Source of the DNA: Eubacterium sp.
Lineage (GTDB): Bacteria > Bacillota > Clostridia > Oscillospirales > Ruminococcaceae
Reading direction: 5' to 3'
Length of the DNA stretch: 50,282 nt
Assembly: GCA_031271685.1 (NCBI GenBank)
Contig: JAISVH010000035.1
Span: forward strand, 1 to 50,282
A program made the translations under genes and the position numbers. Under the pieces are notes generated by a model. It worked only from the letters and a program-made list of their open reading frames with translations. It did no database searches and had not been told where the DNA came from. Of the stretch, positions 1 to 8,878 are shown in pieces (the first letter of the stretch is position 1; each line of letters begins with the position of its first letter).

Positions 1-312
1 CAATCTCCGCTTCATAATGACGACCAGTTCGCCATTAAGCGTGGATTTGACAAAAAAATATCCTTCGGGCTTCTCTCCGCGGTGCTGGCGGCCCCGGTTG
101 TCGAAGAACAAATACACTCTAACAACAGCTTGGGATATGAATGGTCCGTGCAGTTTCATAAACCGCTGTATATAGACGATACCCTTACATTTAAAATAAT
201 GATAACAGCTGAGTATAAGTCCATTCATTCCAACGTCACAGAGGTTGTGGTGACAAATCAAAACGGCGAGACCGCCGCCAAAATAAAAGTTAAAAGTAAA
301 TTGTTTAAATAA
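1..312 (+). CDS. MaoC-like / hotdog-fold acyl dehydratase (5' partial; frame open from base 1)
   Basis: Frame 1 reads QSPLHNDDQFAIKRGFDKKISFGLLSAVLAAP...; the 'PLHxDxxxA...GFxxxIxxGxL' and 'FHKPLYIDDTL' pattern is typical of MaoC hydratases. The listed ORF at 82 is a truncated start. Confidence 0.75.
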   Translation, partial: QSPLHNDDQFAIKRGFDKKISFGLLSAVLAAPVVEEQIHSNNSLGYEWSVQFHKPLYIDDTLTFKIMITAEYKSIHSNVTEVVVTNQNGETAAKIKVKSKLFK

Positions 313-327
313 TAGGGGAAATAATCA

Positions 328-1842
328 ATGGACACGGCTTCAACATTGCCAGGCGCAATAAAATATTACGCCGAAACGACCCCAAACAAAATTTGCCTAA
401 TTGAAGGAATGAGCGGAAATCAAATAAGCTATTCCGGTTTTTGGGATGGCATCGCGCGCTTCGCCTCATTGCTAAACGATAAGGGTTTGCGAAAAGGCGA
501 CCGGGTAGTTCTTCATACCCATCAAACCATAGACCATATGACGGCGTTTTACGGAATCCAAATCGCCGGCGGCGTCGCCCTGCCAATTGAGCGCGGCGCG
601 TCCGAACAAATGTTCAAAGAGATCTCAGATCATTTTGATGCCCGGTATCTTGTCGCCGCAAAGAATTTTGAAGCCGGACGGGAAGTCATATTGTTCGGTG
701 AACAAAACAATATTCCGGAAACCCAATTCCGGCACACCATGCCGCCGGAAAATGAGCTGGCGGCAATACTGTATACGACAGGAACCACCGGCAAGAGCAA
801 GGGAGTCATGTCAAGCTATAAATGCCGCTATTCAGGCGCGGATAATGTGCGCTATACATATGAAATAAAGCCTGACGATATTGCGCTTATCCCTCAGGTG
901 CTTTCACATTCGGGAGCACTTAGGCGCGTTGAGGCAATGCTTGTGTCGGGAGCGACGGCGGTAATTATGGGCGCCGCAATGTTTTTTGGAAATGTTTTCA
1001 GAGCGATAAAAAAATATAATGTAAATATTCTGCAGCTTGTGCCGGCCCAAGTCGCGCAAATTTTAACGTCGGCATCAAAATTGCTGATTGAAACCGCCCC
1101 TCAATTCAGAATAGTTAGCGTTGGCAGCGCGGTTATTTCGGAAATGCATAAAGAACAGCTCAGGAGCATGCTACCCGGGGTGCGCTTATTTAACGACTTC
1201 GGTTCAACAGAGGCGATAGGTTCGGCATATTTCGAGTGGAGCAAATATCCGCCTAAACCTGATTGCATAGGGATTGAAAGTATTCACTCCCGTATTGTTC
1301 TGCTTAACGACAAGGGCGAAATAATGGAAAACGCCTCGCGTGATAATCCAGGCATTATAGCGACAGAGGGAGATACCTTAATGTCAGGCTATTGGAACGA
1401 TCCCGAGCTTACGGCAAAAGTGTTGATAGACAATCGTTTGGTATCCTCTGATTTAGGCTACCGCGGCGACGACGGTTTTGTTTATATCCTTGGAAGAAGG
1501 GATGATATAATCGTCAGTGGAGCAAATAAAATTTCTCCTTATGAAATAGAAGATGTGATGCTTGGCATGGACGTGATAAAAGAGTGCGCGGTCGTCTCGC
1601 GTCCCGATCCCATAATGGAAAGCGTGCCTGTTTTATTTGTCGCAATGAAAGACGGCGAGGTATTCTCCGTGTGCGACATACAGCTTTATTTAGAAGCTCG
1701 AATTGAGCGTTTCAAAATTCCTAAGCCGAAAAACATAATAAATATCCCCTCTTTACCTCGATCGGACGGAACAGGAAAAATTCTTAGAAAAGAATTGAAA
1801 AAAATATTGAAGGAGAAATACAGTGACAACACTAACGTATAA
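328..1842 (+). CDS. AMP-dependent acyl-CoA synthetase/ligase (ANL superfamily)
   Basis: 504 aa; adenylation motif YTTGTTGKSKGV, FNDFGSTEAIGSAYFEWS region, and C-terminal GRRDDIIVSGANKISPYEIE...DGTGKILRKELKK. Confidence 0.9.
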   Translation: MDTASTLPGAIKYYAETTPNKICLIEGMSGNQISYSGFWDGIARFASLLNDKGLRKGDRVVLHTHQTIDHMTAFYGIQIAGGVALPIERGASEQMFKEISDHFDARYLVAAKNFEAGREVILFGEQNNIPETQFRHTMPPENELAAILYTTGTTGKSKGVMSSYKCRYSGADNVRYTYEIKPDDIALIPQVLSHSGALRRVEAMLVSGATAVIMGAAMFFGNVFRAIKKYNVNILQLVPAQVAQILTSASKLLIETAPQFRIVSVGSAVISEMHKEQLRSMLPGVRLFNDFGSTEAIGSAYFEWSKYPPKPDCIGIESIHSRIVLLNDKGEIMENASRDNPGIIATEGDTLMSGYWNDPELTAKVLIDNRLVSSDLGYRGDDGFVYILGRRDDIIVSGANKISPYEIEDVMLGMDVIKECAVVSRPDPIMESVPVLFVAMKDGEVFSVCDIQLYLEARIERFKIPKPKNIINIPSLPRSDGTGKILRKELKKILKEKYSDNTNV

Positions 1843-2401
1843 CGATTATCTTTCTGCGGTTGACAAAGATCCAGCATATTATAACGGACGATGGCCCTTA
1901 TATGAAGCGGCGGCAAAATTAGCCGGGGAAATAAAGCCTGAAAGCTGCCTTGAGCTTGGCGCGGGAAGACTTACTATCATAAACGGAGCGGATGTGATGG
2001 ATTCCTCAGAAAAAACTAAGTGGGGCGCACCCGATAATTTTCGTGGGAAAACAATTATCCACAATGCCGAAATATCGCCGTGGCCGATTAGTGATAAACA
2101 ATATGACTTATTTATAGCCTTGCAGGTATTTGAACACCTGCATGAAAATCAAAGGAAGGCCTTTGAAGAAGCAAAGCGCATATCAAAAAACATTATTGTC
2201 AGCTTGCCGTATAAATGGGATATTCCAAAAAACAAACTTATGTATCCTTCACATCATATGATTGATGAAAAGACAGTCGCAAAATGGACTGAGGGTATTT
2301 TCCCTTCATGCGAATCAAAAGTTATTATCGTTCCTTCCTCGGGCGAAAAAATCTCGCTAGGTGAAAAAATTATTTTTATGTGGAAAAATATTTCTTATTA
2401 A
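1823..2401 (+). CDS. Class I SAM-dependent methyltransferase
   Basis: SCLELGAGR motif and YDLFIALQVFEHLHE motif II; start overlaps the upstream ligase by 20 nt. Confidence 0.8.
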   Translation: MTTLTYNDYLSAVDKDPAYYNGRWPLYEAAAKLAGEIKPESCLELGAGRLTIINGADVMDSSEKTKWGAPDNFRGKTIIHNAEISPWPISDKQYDLFIALQVFEHLHENQRKAFEEAKRISKNIIVSLPYKWDIPKNKLMYPSHHMIDEKTVAKWTEGIFPSCESKVIIVPSSGEKISLGEKIIFMWKNISY

Positions 2402-2453
2402 CTTGCCCAATTTTTTTAAAAAGTTTGGCAAGTTAATAGTTGCCATCTATTTC

Positions 2454-2515
2454 AGTTGCCGCCGTATGCGACGAGCATTTTTGTGGAACTTGCTCCCATA
2501 TAAACGCAATTTGCT
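2454..2515 (-). repeat. Repeat H (copy 1), just upstream of the wecE SD
   Basis: Minus strand: GCAAATTGCGTTTATATGGGAGCAAGTTCCACAAAAATGCTCGTCGCATACGGCGGCAAC. Confidence 0.65.
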
Positions 2516-2524
2516 AAAAAAGGA

Positions 2525-3667
2525 GTGAATAGTCTGCCAATACCATTTAATCGTCCGTCTATCGGACGATCGGAATATGAATATATTAAAAAATCGCTAG
2601 ACGGAAAGCTTTGCGGAGACGGCAGCTTTACGAAAGAAGCCACGATCCTGTTTGAAAAGGCTACCAAGGCTGCCGGAATGCTTCTTACAACCTCTTGCAC
2701 CCATGCGCTTGAGCTTGCTGCGCTGCTTTGCGGGATTAGCTCAGGTGACGAAGTTATTTTGCCTTCATACACGTTTTCTTCAACCGCTAATGCTTTTTTG
2801 CTTCGCGGCGCGAAGCTTGTTTTTTGTGACATAAAAACAAAAACTATGAATATGGACGAAAATCTTCTGCCGTCTTTAATTACAAATAAAACCAAAGCCA
2901 TAGTTCCCGTCCATTACGCGGGCGTGGCCTGCGAAATGGACGCTATAAACGAAATCGCAAAAAAATATGGACTTTTTGTAGTTGAAGATGCCGCTCAGGC
3001 TGTCGGAAGTTACTACAAAGACAAACCTTGCGGCGCTCTTTCAGATATAGGGTGCTATTCCTTTCATGAAACTAAAAATTATTGCATGGGCGAAGGCGGC
3101 GGAATTATTATATCAGACAGAAAAATGCGCGAAAGAGCGGAAATGATTCGCGAAAAAGGAACGGATAGAATCAGCTTTCTTCGAGGCGAAGTGGATAAAT
3201 ACACATGGCGCGAGATTGGCTCGTCTTATTTGCCGTCGGATATTTTAGCCGGGCTTTTATGCGCGCAGCTAACTCGTTTTGATGAGATCATGAAAAAGCG
3301 CCTGAGGATATGGAACGCTTATCATGCCGCGTTCGAGCCGCTTGAAAAAAAAGAATGGCAGCGACCGTTTATCCCGGAAAAATGCAAGCATAACGCTCAT
3401 ATGTATTACCTTCTTTCTCCTTCGCCCGGCGAGCGGACAGGCCTTATAGAGTGGCTAAAAAAACGCGGCATAACGGCCGTATCGCACTATGAGCCGCTGC
3501 ACGCTTCACCAATGGGGATATCTTTAGGATATGGTATAAAAGACTTGCCGTTGACGCTTGATTACGCTTCACGTCTTATACGGCTTCCAATATGGCCGGA
3601 AATGGACGACGAAAGCTTGCAAAGAGTTATTGAGAATGTTTTGACTGGTGTGGCGAGAAATATATAA
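2525..3667 (+). CDS. wecE: dTDP-4-amino-4,6-dideoxygalactose transaminase (WecE/RffA type)
   Basis: Strong motif match to WecE: IPFNRPSIG...KLCGDGSFT, IVPVHYAGVACEMD, VVEDAAQAV, FSFHETKNY, DKYTWREIGSSYLPSD. GTG start after AAAAAAGGAG. Confidence 0.9.
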   Translation: MNSLPIPFNRPSIGRSEYEYIKKSLDGKLCGDGSFTKEATILFEKATKAAGMLLTTSCTHALELAALLCGISSGDEVILPSYTFSSTANAFLLRGAKLVFCDIKTKTMNMDENLLPSLITNKTKAIVPVHYAGVACEMDAINEIAKKYGLFVVEDAAQAVGSYYKDKPCGALSDIGCYSFHETKNYCMGEGGGIIISDRKMRERAEMIREKGTDRISFLRGEVDKYTWREIGSSYLPSDILAGLLCAQLTRFDEIMKKRLRIWNAYHAAFEPLEKKEWQRPFIPEKCKHNAHMYYLLSPSPGERTGLIEWLKKRGITAVSHYEPLHASPMGISLGYGIKDLPLTLDYASRLIRLPIWPEMDDESLQRVIENVLTGVARNI

Positions 3668-3704
3668 ATATAGAAAATTTTAAGAAAGGTTATAAATATA
3701 AAAC

Positions 3705-4225
3705 ATGAAAAAATTTTTATTTAGTGTTTTTTCTTGGTTATCAAGCCTTGGTTATATAATTTTAGATTTACTTCCGTGGGGGGGGGGCGAAAATTGATTT
3801 TTAAATTATTACTTAAAAATTTTGGCAAAAGTTCTTATATTGATTATAAATGTTATTTACGATATATGAAGCAGATCAAAATCGGCAGCAGAACATCAAT
3901 AAACCGAGACTGTAAATTAATAGCTTCTCATTATTATAAAGACGTTTTTATTGAAATCGGAGATAATGTTGCCATAGGACCCGAAGTTACTTTTTTCGCT
4001 GCCGGTCATGATTATCGTCATATTGATTTGCCTGATACGGCGGATAGTATAAAAATCTGTGACAATGTTTGGATAGGGGGGCGAAGCGTTATATTGCAGG
4101 GCGTCACTGTCGGAGAAGGAGCGGTCATAGCCGCGGGATCCGTGGTAACAAAAAATGTGGAACCATACACTATAGTTGGCGGAAACCCTGCAAAATATAT
4201 AAAAGACAGAACCCTAACATGCTAA
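3705..4225 (+). pseudogene. Hexapeptide-repeat (LbH) sugar O/N-acyltransferase, frameshifted at a G10 tract; candidate phase-variable gene
   Basis: ATG at 3705 reads MKKFLFSVFSWLSSLGYIILDLLPWGGGEN* (stop 3795-3797). The acyltransferase body (GGGRKLIFKLLLKNFG...IEIGDNVAIGPEVTFFAAGH...DNVWIGGRSVILQGVTVGEGAVIAAGSVVTKNV) lies in another frame after G10 at 3778-3787. 8 or 11 Gs would fuse the two. Confidence 0.8.
3778..3787 (+). repeat. Homopolymeric G10 tract inside the acyltransferase coding region
   Basis: CCGT GGGGGGGGGG CGAAAA read directly; the longest G run noticed in this AT-rich window. Confidence 0.95.
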
Positions 4226-4299
4226 ACATGTAATTCACTTCCATGCTTACACAATTTGCCATAATTAAAGCAAAAAATAAATTAATGGATGGATAACAG

Positions 4300-5178
4300 A
4301 TGAAATCTATAATACTCGCCGGCGGACTGGGATCCCGCCTTTTCCCTGCGACTTCCGCCGTGTCGAAGCAGCTGCTTCCAATATATGACAAACCTATGAT
4401 ATATTATCCTTTATCCGTCATCATGCTAGCCGGGATAAGGGATATATTGCTCATATCAACTCCGCGGGACATCGGACATTATGAGCGCTTGTTGGGCGAC
4501 GGCTCACAATTGGGAATTTTTATAAAATATAAAATACAAAGCGCGCCACGTGGTCTTGCTGAAGCGTTTATCTTAGGCGAGGACTTTATCGGCGAAGACG
4601 ATGTATGCCTTATTTTAGGCGATAATGTGTTTTATGGTGCCGGAATGAGCACGCTGCTTTCAAAAGCTAAAAATTTAGTTTCCTCCGGATTCGCCTGCAT
4701 TTTTGCATATCCAGTATCTAACACCTCCGGCTTTGGCGTGGTTGAATTTGACCAAAACGGAAACGCCGTTTCACTTGAGGAAAAACCGGTTGACCCTAAA
4801 TCCAATTACGCAGTTCCGGGTTTATATTTTTATGGCAACTCTGTATGCTCAGTGGCAAAAAATATAAAACCCAGCCCGAGAGGAGAGCTAGAAATCACTT
4901 CGATTAACAACGAATATCTAAAACAAGGCAAATTGCGCGTGATTAACTTGGGTCGAGGCATGGCATGGTTGGATACCGGAACGCCTAACGGACTTTTACA
5001 GGCGTCACAGTACGTTGAAGCCGTACAAAATCGCCAAGGGCTTTATGTCGCCTGCCTTGAAGAAATAGCTTATCACAACAGTTGGATAGACAGAAAATCC
5101 CTTCTGCAACTCGGAGAACGGCTGAAATCAACTGAATACGGAAAATATATTTTGTCTATTGGCGGGGATAGTATATGA
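4300..5178 (+). CDS. rmlA: Glucose-1-phosphate thymidylyltransferase
   Basis: MKSIILAGGLGSRLFPATSAVSKQLLPIYDKPMIYYPLSVIMLAGIRDILLISTP. Confidence 0.97.
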   Translation: MKSIILAGGLGSRLFPATSAVSKQLLPIYDKPMIYYPLSVIMLAGIRDILLISTPRDIGHYERLLGDGSQLGIFIKYKIQSAPRGLAEAFILGEDFIGEDDVCLILGDNVFYGAGMSTLLSKAKNLVSSGFACIFAYPVSNTSGFGVVEFDQNGNAVSLEEKPVDPKSNYAVPGLYFYGNSVCSVAKNIKPSPRGELEITSINNEYLKQGKLRVINLGRGMAWLDTGTPNGLLQASQYVEAVQNRQGLYVACLEEIAYHNSWIDRKSLLQLGERLKSTEYGKYILSIGGDSI

Positions 5179-6239
5179 AATCACTTTTGGTAACAGGCGG
5201 CGCAGGATTTATCGGTTCCTGTTTCGTTAGAAGGCTTTTAGTATCCTCCCCCGAAAAGCACAATGTCATAAATCTTGACGCGCTCACTTACGCGGGGAAT
5301 TTAGAAAACTTAAAGCTTGCTGAAAATAATCAGCGCTATATTTTCATAAAAGGCGATATCTGTGACCGCAGCTTGCTAGAAAAGATATTTTCAAAATATG
5401 AAATTGACGGCGTTATAAATTTTGCGGCCGAAAGCCACGTTGACCGAAGCATAGAAAATCCTGAAGAGTTTATCCGAACCAATATAATGGGCACGCAAGC
5501 GCTGCTAGACGCCGCCAAAAAATATTGGAAACTTAATTCAAGCGACAAATACTGTGCGCAATACCGCGACGGCGTAAAATTTATTCAGGTGTCCACCGAC
5601 GAGGTATACGGCGAGCTTGGCCCATCCGGTTTATTCAGCGAATCGACTCCGCTTTCTCCAAACAGCCCTTATTCGGCGTCAAAAGCTTCTGCGGATCTGT
5701 TGGCTCTTGCCTACCATAATACATTTGGGCTTCCGATTAACGTCACGCGCTGCTCAAATAATTACGGCCCTTATCAATTCCCGGAAAAACTTATACCTTT
5801 GATGATAAATAATTGTCTTAACGACAAACCGCTTCCCGTTTATGGAAATGGGCTTCAGGTGCGTGATTGGCTGCATGTTGAAGACCATTGCGAAGCTATT
5901 TTAGCTGTTTTAGAGAAAGGTAATAACGGTGAGATATATAACATTGGCGGCAATTGTGAGCGAACAAATATAGAAGTAGTAAAAGCAATATTAAAAATTT
6001 TAAAAAAACCTGAAAGCCTTATCTCTTACGTTAAAGACAGACCCGGTCACGACAAGCGTTATGCCATCAACAACGCTAAAATTAAAAACAACTTGGGTTG
6101 GGCGCCAAAGCATACGTTTGAAACCGGAATAGATGAAACAATAGATTGGTATCTTAAAAACGAAGAGTGGTTGAATAGGGTTGTAAACGGAAAGTATACA
6201 GATTATTATGAGAGGATGTATGGTGAAAAAAATGAATAA
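5175..6239 (+). CDS. rmlB: dTDP-glucose 4,6-dehydratase
   Basis: TGGAGFIGS, NFAAESHVDRSI, STDEVYGELG, YSASKAS, NYGPYQFPEKLIPLMI, DWLHVEDHC. Overlaps rmlA by 4 nt. Confidence 0.97.
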   Translation: MKSLLVTGGAGFIGSCFVRRLLVSSPEKHNVINLDALTYAGNLENLKLAENNQRYIFIKGDICDRSLLEKIFSKYEIDGVINFAAESHVDRSIENPEEFIRTNIMGTQALLDAAKKYWKLNSSDKYCAQYRDGVKFIQVSTDEVYGELGPSGLFSESTPLSPNSPYSASKASADLLALAYHNTFGLPINVTRCSNNYGPYQFPEKLIPLMINNCLNDKPLPVYGNGLQVRDWLHVEDHCEAILAVLEKGNNGEIYNIGGNCERTNIEVVKAILKILKKPESLISYVKDRPGHDKRYAINNAKIKNNLGWAPKHTFETGIDETIDWYLKNEEWLNRVVNGKYTDYYERMYGEKNE

Positions 6240-7965
6240 AAAAGTTATTAGCCATATATCAAGCTTAATAACGCTGATTATAATAATCGCTTCAATAGCT
6301 CCCATCATATATTATGGAAAAGACTCGATCATTACAATACATGATAATTTAGACAGCAACTTAGCGCGAATAAAAATGCTGAAAGACAGTGGTTTGCTCA
6401 TGGCATTTAACCAACCGACCGGTGTTTTAGGCAACATGTCAACAATTTATTTAGGCCAGTCATATCATATAACCACACTGATTTATTCGATTTTTGATAT
6501 TTTTACCGCATACGTAACAATATATGTTCTAAAGATATTGATTGGTTTCGGCTCAATGTTTTTACTGTTAACCAAGTTATTTCCGGGAGAACGCAACAGT
6601 TCGGTTTTAAAATTAGTTTCTGTCGGTTTTGCTTTAACGCCTTTAATGCTAGGATGGTGGATAGATTCAGCGCCTTTACTTTGTTACTTTTTTATTATTA
6701 TAAAAGACCTGAAAACCATTAGATTAGATAAAAGAATTTTTCTGCTTTTATTATACCCGGCCATATCTGATTTTGCGCTAACCGGTTTTTTCTTACTGGC
6801 TCTTTGGCTTTTAGGAATTATTATACTATGGATAAAAGAAAAGAAATTTAATTTAAGTTTGGCGGTTGGATTGCTATGTTTAACAGCCGGATACATATTG
6901 TCTAATTTAAAATTATTTTATTACATGTTGTTTTTGGCGACTCCAACAAACAGGGAGTTACACGTTAATATGCCGCTTGCTTCGCTTAAACAAGGACTTA
7001 AAAACGCCCTAAAGTATTTTGCCGATGGCCATTATCACGCTCCAAGCATGGCATTAAAAGTAATTATACCTGTTGGGGCAATAACTCTTATCTCAGTCAT
7101 AGTTTTTTTATTTTGTAAAAATGTTAAGAATAGTTATAAAGAACAATATAATAATTTTGCCGTTTATTCTTTTGTTTCAATTATTTTGATTGGAATAATC
7201 GGATTCTTTTCTGTTTTAGGTGGGATTTATGACACTGAATATAAGAACATAATAAATGCAATCTTTCCGTTTTTATCCGGATTTAACTGGGGCAGGTTTT
7301 GGCAGTTCAATAGAATTGTTTTTTACATATGGTTTGCATATACTCTTATATTATTTTTAAAAATCAAAAAAATACGATTTTTAGCGTATACATTTGCAAT
7401 TTTACAGATTGCTGTAATTCTGACTTCTCCTGTGCTTTACAATTATGCCGCATTAAATTTAAACCACGATAAGATGGTTCGGCAAGATGATATGTTAACT
7501 TATAACGAGTTTTTTGCTGAGGACCTGTTTGAAAAAATAAAGTCTGATTTAAATTATAACGGCGAGGGGGTTGCCGCCGTTGGTTATCACCCGAGCGTAT
7601 TGATGTACAATGGATTCTCATGTGTTGACGGCTATATAAGCTCTTTCCCTCTGTCAAGAGCCATCGAGTTCCGCGAAATCATCGAGCCGCAGCTTAATTA
7701 TAACGAGAGTACCCGATTATATTATGATCAATGGGCGGCTAGAATGTATCTTTATTGCGATGAAGCGCCCTATGAGCCTACGAGAAAAAGAATTACCTCC
7801 CCCGTAACCATTCGCATAAACACAGAGGCTTTTAAAAAGCTTGACGGAGTATATATTCTTTCAAGAGGAGAGATCGAGAATGCTAAAGAATTAGGCCTTA
7901 ATTTTATAAATTCTTACACCGATAGAAGCTATATTTACGATATATTTATTTACCTGGCAGTTTAG
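6208..7965 (+). CDS. Large polytopic membrane protein of the glycan locus (possibly DUF6044/YkoS-like)
   Basis: 585 aa with many TM segments; NLDSNLARIK and LSRAIEFREIIEPQL segments. Family assignment from memory; ATG near 6232 is an alternative start. Confidence 0.6.
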   Translation: MRGCMVKKMNKKVISHISSLITLIIIIASIAPIIYYGKDSIITIHDNLDSNLARIKMLKDSGLLMAFNQPTGVLGNMSTIYLGQSYHITTLIYSIFDIFTAYVTIYVLKILIGFGSMFLLLTKLFPGERNSSVLKLVSVGFALTPLMLGWWIDSAPLLCYFFIIIKDLKTIRLDKRIFLLLLYPAISDFALTGFFLLALWLLGIIILWIKEKKFNLSLAVGLLCLTAGYILSNLKLFYYMLFLATPTNRELHVNMPLASLKQGLKNALKYFADGHYHAPSMALKVIIPVGAITLISVIVFLFCKNVKNSYKEQYNNFAVYSFVSIILIGIIGFFSVLGGIYDTEYKNIINAIFPFLSGFNWGRFWQFNRIVFYIWFAYTLILFLKIKKIRFLAYTFAILQIAVILTSPVLYNYAALNLNHDKMVRQDDMLTYNEFFAEDLFEKIKSDLNYNGEGVAAVGYHPSVLMYNGFSCVDGYISSFPLSRAIEFREIIEPQLNYNESTRLYYDQWAARMYLYCDEAPYEPTRKRITSPVTIRINTEAFKKLDGVYILSRGEIENAKELGLNFINSYTDRSYIYDIFIYLAV

Positions 7966-8878
7966 CCGCAAAATCAATAATTGCCCTTGCCGCGTTTTCC
8001 GCTCCATTTTTATCTACTGTTTCAGTTAGTCTTTTTGATTCTAATTTTCGCCTGCTTACGTCGCTAAGCAGGCGTTCAGTTTCTTGTTTTAAAATTTTTA
8101 AATCAACATCTCGCCAATTACTTACATTTTTCATTAACCCCATCCTGTCCATATATTCTGCAATGAGAAATTGGTTTTCAGCCTGCGGTATCAAGATTGT
8201 AGGCATCCCCAAAGCGGCAAGTTCATATATCATGCTGCCTGCGGCGGTAATTGCTATGTCGCAGCTTTTCATTATATCGACCATTGATTTCGGAGTTTTA
8301 TATATCAAAATGTTTTCAGATTTTAAAGAATATACTTCATTGTCATGCTTAGTATATCCTCCAAGAACAACATAAAGCTCTATTTCATCAACTGCGCTTA
8401 GAGCTTTAATCACTTGCGGAGTCATATTCCTCAAATCAGAGCCGCCGAAACAAATAAACACCCGAAGGTTATTTTCTTTTACCGTGATAGGCGAGGCCTC
8501 ACGAAACTCGCGGCGAAGCAAAGCGTATTTCCCGCCTAACAGCATGTGCGGTTTCTTGCCGGATAGTTTAAAATCAAGCTCTATGGCATGCAAATTCGCG
8601 TTAATCAACACATCACAATTATATGTATATAAAGCGTTGTCGTCATAGCACGCCAATAATCGGCTGTCATCTTTTAGGTTAGATATGTATTCATCATTTA
8701 CCTGATACGTGTCTAATATTACGACATCATAGCCTTTAAAATCAACAGGCTCGTCTTCACCCTTAAAAAATTCACATGAATGACCCAAAGCGAAGAACGC
8801 TTCAGCCAACGCGGACATCCGTACCAAATGCCCGGTGCCGATTTTATCGCTGATGTCAATGCGGAACGCAATTTTCAA
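7946..8878 (-). CDS. pseG: UDP-2,4-diacetamido-2,4,6-trideoxy-beta-L-altropyranose hydrolase
   Basis: MKIAFRIDISDKIGTGHLVRMSALAEAF; FICFGGSDLRNMT; AITAAGSMIYELAALGMPTILIP. Confidence 0.92.
   Translation of the reverse strand: MKIAFRIDISDKIGTGHLVRMSALAEAFFALGHSCEFFKGEDEPVDFKGYDVVILDTYQVNDEYISNLKDDSRLLACYDDNALYTYNCDVLINANLHAIELDFKLSGKKPHMLLGGKYALLRREFREASPITVKENNLRVFICFGGSDLRNMTPQVIKALSAVDEIELYVVLGGYTKHDNEVYSLKSENILIYKTPKSMVDIMKSCDIAITAAGSMIYELAALGMPTILIPQAENQFLIAEYMDRMGLMKNVSNWRDVDLKILKQETERLLSDVSRRKLESKRLTETVDKNGAENAARAIIDFAAKLPGK

Noticed and set aside
305-586. Many listed ORFs antisense to or in alternative frames of clear genes (e.g. 305-586, 7364-7657, 30663-31013, 41192-41623)
   Set aside because: They overlap strongly supported CDSs and show no recognisable family pattern.
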